A stretch of 10,430 nt of DNA from contig USJQ01000021.1 in NCBI GenBank assembly GCA_900554985.1, positions 1 through 10,430 on the forward strand, written 5' to 3'. Source of the stretch: an uncultured Collinsella sp. Lineage in GTDB: Bacteria > Actinomycetota > Coriobacteriia > Coriobacteriales > Coriobacteriaceae. The position numbers and the translations under genes were made by a program. The notes under the pieces were generated by a model, which worked only from the letters and a program-made list of their open reading frames with translations, was not told where the DNA came from and made no database searches. This document shows positions 6,122 to 10,430 of the stretch, in pieces. The stretch's first letter is position 1; every line of letters starts with the position of its first letter.

Positions 6122-6859
6122 ATGGGCTTCTTTGACAAGATGTTCGAGAAGAAAGAGTGCGCGATTTGCGGTACCGAGCTGGGACTTTTGGGAAAGACCA
6201 AAATCAACGAAGGCTACCTGTGCAAAGAATGCGCCGGCAAGCTCTCTCCCTACTTCCACGGCTATCGCTCCAGCACCGCGGACGACATCCGCGAGCAGCT
6301 CGCCTACCGCGAGGCCAATGCCGAGCGCCTGGCCTCGTTCAACCCCACGCGCACGCTCTCTGCCGGGCGCACCAACATCATGCTCGACGAAGACGCGGGC
6401 CTGCTGATCATTACCTCGCAGAGCCGCTGGCGCGACGCCAATCCCGATATCATCGAGTTCTCGCAGGTACTCGGTTGCGATATGGATATCGACGAGCATC
6501 GCACCGAGGTCTATCGCGAGACCAAGGACGGCGAGCGCGAGAGCTACAACCCGCCGCGCTACGACCTGGATTACGACTTTAATCTGACCATTCACGTCAA
6601 CACGCCGTACTTTACCGAGATCAACCTGCGCGTAAACGACTCCACCATCGATCAGCGCGGGTCCATCGAGTACCGCGAGGCCAAGCGACAGGCAACCGAA
6701 GTTCGCGACGCGCTAGTGCAGCTGCGCCAGGAGACGCGCGACAGCGTCGTGGCCGCCAAGGCCCCCAAGACCGCGGTCACCTGTCCCTTCTGCGGAGCCA
6801 CCACCATTCCCGATGCCAGTGGGCGCTGCGAATACTGCGGCGGCGCCATCGGCGCATAG
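6122..6859 (+). CDS. DUF4428-like protein with two zinc-binding modules
   Basis: 245 residues, apparently soluble. The N-terminus carries CAIC (C13, C16) and CKEC (C34, C37) around the sequence GTELGLLGKTKINEGYLC, the pattern of the DUF4428 family zinc ribbon. The C-terminus ends in a second ribbon with CPFC (C221, C224) and CEYC (C236, C239). The middle (about residues 50-205) is hydrophilic and mixed alpha/beta, with no enzyme motif I recognise. Its role is unknown; double zinc ribbons suggest binding of protein or nucleic acid. The ATG has GGGAGG 5 nt upstream. The next gene starts 24 nt after its stop, so they are probably co-transcribed. An inverted repeat CCCATCA (6076-6082) / TGATGGG (6107-6113) overlaps its ribosome binding site. 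Confidence 0.8.
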   Translation: MGFFDKMFEKKECAICGTELGLLGKTKINEGYLCKECAGKLSPYFHGYRSSTADDIREQLAYREANAERLASFNPTRTLSAGRTNIMLDEDAGLLIITSQSRWRDANPDIIEFSQVLGCDMDIDEHRTEVYRETKDGERESYNPPRYDLDYDFNLTIHVNTPYFTEINLRVNDSTIDQRGSIEYREAKRQATEVRDALVQLRQETRDSVVAAKAPKTAVTCPFCGATTIPDASGRCEYCGGAIGA

Positions 6860-6883
6860 CCTCCGGCACGGAAAGGACCGATC

Positions 6884-8206
6884 ATGGCCTTCGAGAGCGT
6901 TAACTATCAGTGCCCTGCCTGCGGTGGCCCCCTGCATTTTGCCAGCGCCGAGCAAAAGCTTGTCTGCGACTACTGCGATTCGCGTTTTGAAGTCGAAGAA
7001 GTCGAGGCCCTCTATCGCGAGCGCCAGGACAAGGCAGATGCCAAAGCCGATGCCGCAGCCGCAGCTCCCAAACCTGCCGCCGACGATGCCGTGCAGGAGC
7101 TCGCCCAAAATGCCGGCTACATCTGCTCGTCGTGCGGCGCCGAGCTCGTGTCCGACGGCACCGTCGCCGTCACCACCTGCCCGTACTGCGGCAACTCCGC
7201 CGTGGCGCCCGGCCAGCTCTCGGGCGACTTCTCGCCCGACCTGGTGATTCCGTTTAAGCTCGGGCGCGACGATGTCACGACCGCACTCAAGGAACACTAT
7301 AAGGGCAAGATCTTGCTGCCCAAGAGCTTTGTCACCGGCAACCACATCGACGAGGTCCAAGGTGTCTACGTGCCGTTTTGGCTCTACGGCGCCCGCGTTG
7401 ACGACGAAGTGTACTTTGACGCGACCAACGAGACCGTGACCGAGGAATCCGATCGCACCGTCACGACCACCGACCACTACGATGCCTATCGCAAGGGCAA
7501 TATCTCGTTTAAGCGCGTGCCCGTCGACGGATCGTCCAAGATGCCCGACGGCCACATGGACGCCATCGAGCCGTTTGACTACGACGCGCTGCGTCCGTTC
7601 TCGGTCGCATATATGCCCGGCTACATCGCCAACCGTTACGACGAGGACCGCGAGACCTGCAAGGCGCGCGCCGAGCGCCGCATGGAGGAGAGCACGATCT
7701 CGGCCCTGCGCGAGACCGTCGTCGACGAATACGACGATGCCACGGTCGAAAGCAAGCAGCTCGACTACACCTGGGAAGACAGCGACTACGCCCTGTTCCC
7801 CGTCTGGATGCTCTCCACCTCGTGGAACGGCAAGAGCTACCTGTTTGCCATGAACGGCCAGACCGGCCGCTTGGTCGGCGAGCTCCCCTGCTCCAAGCCC
7901 AAGCTCGCTATTGCCTCGGTGCTGTTCTTTGTGATCGGATTTATCCTCTCCCAGATTCTCTTTATGGGCGAGAACGCCTTCGATCCGGATTACCTCGCCT
8001 TTGATATCGAGGGCATCCTCATCAACATCGTCGCGCCGCTGATCATCGTGATTATCGGAGACGTGCTACTGGTAGGCCAGCTCAAGACGGCCAACGAGGC
8101 CACCCACGCCGACGAGTACTGCGGCGAGCTCGACCTGACCGAGAAGCACGACACCTTCAGCCACACCGAGACCACCGTTGTCATGAAAGACGACAAGGAC
8201 GACTAA
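6884..8206 (+). CDS. TFIIB-type zinc-ribbon membrane protein (YdjG-like)
   Basis: 440 residues. Two zinc ribbons lie at the N-terminus: C10-x2-C13 with C28-x2-C31, and C81-x2-C84 with C99-x2-C102, joined by an Ala/Lys/Asp-rich linker (about 48-70). A long soluble domain (about 115-335) includes the VYVPFWLYGARVDDEVYFDA segment typical of bacterial proteins annotated as TFIIB-type zinc ribbon-containing. Two hydrophobic helices follow at about 341-362 and 377-400, then a short acidic tail. The architecture matches B. subtilis YdjG, an inner-membrane partner in a PspA-associated envelope-stress module; assignment is by architecture, not alignment. The resemblance to TFIIB is limited to the metal site, and a transcription role is unlikely for a membrane protein. 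The ATG follows AAAGGA by 6 nt. It is 24 nt after the DUF4428-like gene and 48 nt before the SPFH gene, so it is likely part of one operon. Confidence 0.82.
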   Translation: MAFESVNYQCPACGGPLHFASAEQKLVCDYCDSRFEVEEVEALYRERQDKADAKADAAAAAPKPAADDAVQELAQNAGYICSSCGAELVSDGTVAVTTCPYCGNSAVAPGQLSGDFSPDLVIPFKLGRDDVTTALKEHYKGKILLPKSFVTGNHIDEVQGVYVPFWLYGARVDDEVYFDATNETVTEESDRTVTTTDHYDAYRKGNISFKRVPVDGSSKMPDGHMDAIEPFDYDALRPFSVAYMPGYIANRYDEDRETCKARAERRMEESTISALRETVVDEYDDATVESKQLDYTWEDSDYALFPVWMLSTSWNGKSYLFAMNGQTGRLVGELPCSKPKLAIASVLFFVIGFILSQILFMGENAFDPDYLAFDIEGILINIVAPLIIVIIGDVLLVGQLKTANEATHADEYCGELDLTEKHDTFSHTETTVVMKDDKDD

Positions 8207-8254
8207 GCAATCCAACCAATACCACCCGGCCTTTGACGAGAAAGGAAGATCACC

Positions 8255-9496
8255 ATGGGACTCTTGAAAGCTGGATTGGGTGCTGCCGGCGGCGTCATGG
8301 CCGACCAGTGGAAGGAATTTATCTATTGCGAATCGATGCCTGCTGACGTCTTGGCCTGCAAGGGCAGCAAGCGCACCGGTGGCCGCAGCTCCAACACGCG
8401 CGGCGAGGACAACGTCATCTCCAACGGCCCCGTCATCGCCGTCAACGACGGCCAGGGCATGCTCGTGGTGCAAAACGGCAAGATCATCGAAGTCGCGCTG
8501 GAGCCTGGTGAGTTCGTCTTCGATACCGGCAGCGAGCCGAGCGTCTTTAGCGGCAACCTGGGCGATTCCATCAAGGAGACCTTCGCCAATATCGGCAGCC
8601 GCTTTACCTCTGGCGGCGACGCGGGCAAGGACCAGCGCGTCTACTTCATCAACACCAAGGAGATCATCGGCAACAAGTACGGCACCGCCTCGCCTGTGCC
8701 CTTCCGCGTGGTCGATAACAACATTGGTCTGGACGTCGACATCTCCGTGCGCTGCAACGGCGAGTATTCGTACCGCATCACCAACCCGCTGCTGTTCTAC
8801 ACCAACGTATGCGGCAACGTGACCGATAGCTACACGCGCGACAAGATCGACAGCCAGCTTAAGTCCGAGCTGCTCACCGCCCTGCAGCCCGCCTTTGCCA
8901 AGATCTCAGAGATGGGCATTCGCTACAGCGCCATCCCCGGTCACACCACCGAGCTCGCCCGCGCGCTCAACGAGGTCCTCTCTGCCGACTGGCGCGACCT
9001 GCGTGGTGTCGAGATCGTGAGCTTTGGCGTCAACTCCATCGCAGCCTCGCAAGAAGACGAGCAGATGATCAAGGACCTGCAGAAAGCCGCCGTCATGCGC
9101 GATCCCACTATGGCGGAAGCCAACATTGCCAGCGCCCAGAGCGACGCAATGCGCGCGGCAGCCGCCAATCCCAACGGCGCGATGGCAGGCTTTATGGGCA
9201 TGGGCATGGCAGGTGGCATGGGCGGCATGAACGCCAGCCAGCTGTTCGCCGCCGACCAGGCACAGCAGCAGGCCGCCCCGCAGCCGGCTCCGGCACCCGC
9301 TCCCGCACCGGCTCCTGCCGCTGCCCCCGCGGCCGGCACATGGACCTGCAGCTGCGGCGCCACCAACACCGGCAAGTTCTGCTCCGAGTGTGGCAGTCCC
9401 GCACCCGCCCCGGCACCGGCCAAGTGGTTCTGCCCCAACTGCGGCAGCGAAAACGGCGGCAAGTTCTGCAGCAACTGCGGAACGCCCAGGCCCTAG
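8255..9496 (+). CDS. SPFH-domain protein with C-terminal zinc ribbons (YdjI-like)
   Basis: 413 residues. The first 300 or so form an SPFH/band-7 type domain of the group often labelled virion core protein or YdjI. Recognisable parts are the start MGLLKAGLGAAGGVMADQWK, FIYCESMPADVLACKG, VALEPGEFVFDTGSEPSVF, and RDLRGVEIVSFGVNSI. A Met/Gly-rich segment (about 309-328) and a Pro-Ala repeat linker (about 345-360) lead to two zinc ribbons: C365-x-C367 with C376-x2-C379, and C393-x2-C396 with C405-x2-C408. The first ribbon has CxC rather than CxxC. SPFH proteins oligomerise at membranes and scaffold other proteins; B. subtilis YdjI works with YdjG and YdjH and recruits PspA. No signal peptide is seen, so membrane association is presumably through partners or the N-terminus. 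The ATG has AAAGGAAG 6 nt upstream. It is the last gene of the three-gene cluster, followed by a possible terminator. Confidence 0.88.
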   Translation: MGLLKAGLGAAGGVMADQWKEFIYCESMPADVLACKGSKRTGGRSSNTRGEDNVISNGPVIAVNDGQGMLVVQNGKIIEVALEPGEFVFDTGSEPSVFSGNLGDSIKETFANIGSRFTSGGDAGKDQRVYFINTKEIIGNKYGTASPVPFRVVDNNIGLDVDISVRCNGEYSYRITNPLLFYTNVCGNVTDSYTRDKIDSQLKSELLTALQPAFAKISEMGIRYSAIPGHTTELARALNEVLSADWRDLRGVEIVSFGVNSIAASQEDEQMIKDLQKAAVMRDPTMAEANIASAQSDAMRAAAANPNGAMAGFMGMGMAGGMGGMNASQLFAADQAQQQAAPQPAPAPAPAPAPAAAPAAGTWTCSCGATNTGKFCSECGSPAPAPAPAKWFCPNCGSENGGKFCSNCGTPRP

Positions 9497-9515
9497 CCCC
9501 TCTATCTGGTAATTG

Positions 9516-9543
9516 GCGGGGGATCCGCCACCCCCGCATTTGC
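9516..9543 (+). terminator. Possible weak terminator after the SPFH gene
   Basis: GCGGGGG (9516-9522) pairs perfectly with CCCCCGC (9531-9537) across an 8-nt loop, followed by ATTTGCTTCT, which is T-rich but interrupted. It may partly end transcription, leaving some read-through into the lipoprotein gene at 9577. Confidence 0.4.
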
Positions 9544-9576
9544 TTCTATGGGTTTTTATACAAGAAGGAGGACACC

Positions 9577-10430
9577 ATGAAGACAACGTTCAAAAAGTCC
9601 GTACTCGCATTTTTGACATGCGTCCTGGCGCTCGCCTTTGCCCTCACGGGCTGCAGCGGCGGCAAAGACCCCAAGGCCAACTTTGTCGGCAGCTGGAAGC
9701 TCTCGGGGGGAACCACGGAGGGCGAAGAGCTGACCGATGAGTATATGGATATGTTCGAGGAATGGGGCATCAGCTGCATCTTGGTCCTGGACGAAGACGG
9801 CACGGGCAGCCTCGATTTGTTCTCCGAAGTTTCCGACCTAAAGTGGGAGGCCAAGGACGCTACCACCGCGAGTATCACCGTCGACAAGGAGACGACCGAC
9901 GTGAAGCTCGAGGACGGCAAGCTTGTCCTTGAGGACGGCGAGGACAAGCTCATCTTTAGCAAGTCCGATAAGGACCTGTCCGGTACGGTGAAGAAGGATC
10001 GCGAGGCGGCCGAGAAGGAAGAAGAGATCGATGAGGCCGTCGAAGACGACGATGTCCAGAGCGTCGAAATCTCCCCCGCCGCCACCGTCGCCGATGACGA
10101 TCTGTGCACCATCCCCATCACCGAGAAGTTCAAGGACGACTGGGGCGACATCGGCTTTGTCGTCAACATCACCAACAAGAGCGACAAGGACCTGACCTTC
10201 TACGCCCCCTCCGGCAAGACCAATGTCAACGGCACCATGAAGGACCCCTGGTTCTCGGCTCACCTGATGCCCGGCACCAACGCCACCGAGGAATTCACGT
10301 TCTCGAACGGCGAGCTTGACAGCCTTGACGACCTGGTCAACACGACCATCGGCATCGACGCCTATCTGACCGATTCCTACGAGGACGTTGCCTCCTACAG
10401 CGCAACCATCGCGTGGCGGCATGTAACATC
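9577..10430 (+). CDS. Acidic lipoprotein, 3' end beyond window
   Basis: The frame stays open from ATG 9577 to the window edge (284 complete codons), so the gene is truncated by the window rather than broken. The ATG follows AAGGAGG by about 5 nt. The N-terminus is a lipoprotein signal peptide: KKS, a hydrophobic stretch VLAFLTCVLALAFALTG, then lipobox L-T-G-C with the modified cysteine at C26, followed by SGG. The mature protein should be anchored on the outer face of the membrane. Residues from about 35 to 135 (NFVGSWKLSGG... to LIFSKSDKDLSG) resemble a small lipocalin-like or META-like beta domain of the kind found in Gram-positive lipoproteins. A highly charged linker rich in Glu, Asp and Lys (about 138-165) joins it to a second beta-rich domain that looks Ig-like (DIGFVVNITNKSDKDLTFY). 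Function is unknown. It lies 80 nt downstream of the SPFH gene on the same strand, separated by a weak hairpin, so it may be an optional last member of that operon. Confidence 0.78.
   Translation, partial: MKTTFKKSVLAFLTCVLALAFALTGCSGGKDPKANFVGSWKLSGGTTEGEELTDEYMDMFEEWGISCILVLDEDGTGSLDLFSEVSDLKWEAKDATTASITVDKETTDVKLEDGKLVLEDGEDKLIFSKSDKDLSGTVKKDREAAEKEEEIDEAVEDDDVQSVEISPAATVADDDLCTIPITEKFKDDWGDIGFVVNITNKSDKDLTFYAPSGKTNVNGTMKDPWFSAHLMPGTNATEEFTFSNGELDSLDDLVNTTIGIDAYLTDSYEDVASYSATIAWRHVT

Noticed and set aside
8906-9586. Minus-strand ORF opposite the SPFH gene's C-terminus
   Set aside because: Gly/Ala/Cys-rich antisense reading of the Pro-Ala linker and zinc ribbons, with no independent support.

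Overview
The window looks like a chromosomal segment of a high-GC Actinomycetota gut bacterium of the class Coriobacteriia, most plausibly Collinsella or a close relative. The reasons are GC-rich third codon positions throughout, strong AAGGAGG-type ribosome binding sites, and a multi-pass membrane LuxR-type regulator of a kind abundant in Coriobacteriia. The genus is an inference from gene style; no rRNA or tRNA is present to confirm it.

Layout. Bases 1-801 hold pyrE on the minus strand (orotate phosphoribosyltransferase) with a perfect 11-bp hairpin touching its stop codon and an intrinsic terminator beyond it. Bases 802-1239 are a long divergent intergenic region that serves as the leader of mgtA. 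It holds a candidate TTGACA promoter, a 23-codon upstream ORF with a textbook ribosome binding site, and a strong 12-14 bp hairpin. Bases 1240-4008 encode a complete MgtA/MgtB-type P-type ATPase. Bases 4009-4189, between convergent genes, hold a CTGCCG-rich stretch and a 25-bp imperfect inverted repeat. Bases 4190-5734 (minus) encode a membrane-anchored LuxR-family regulator with a candidate promoter at 5765-5793. Bases 5756-6121 contain an unusual repeat array. Bases 6122-9496 form a tight three-gene plus-strand cluster: a DUF4428-like zinc protein, a TFIIB-zinc-ribbon protein with two membrane helices (YdjG-like), and an SPFH protein with C-terminal zinc ribbons (YdjI-like). From 9577 to the window edge runs the start of a lipoprotein gene.

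How the genes relate. pyrE and mgtA are ordinary housekeeping or transport genes with no evident link. The 6122-9496 cluster resembles part of the Bacillus subtilis ydjGHI membrane-stress module, which works with PspA, but no PspA-like or YdjH-like gene is in view. The lipoprotein may belong to the same envelope-related locus. The divergent LuxR-type gene could regulate the cluster, but only its position suggests this.

The most interesting non-coding signal is a family of hairpins that share a 13-nt loop ending in GTCCCC but have unrelated stems. Two are tandem at 5902-6003, inside an array of four related 13-mers, and a third is in the mgtA leader at 1121-1157. Conserved loop plus freely varying, self-complementary stem suggests a dispersed REP-like element or a structured nucleic-acid motif.
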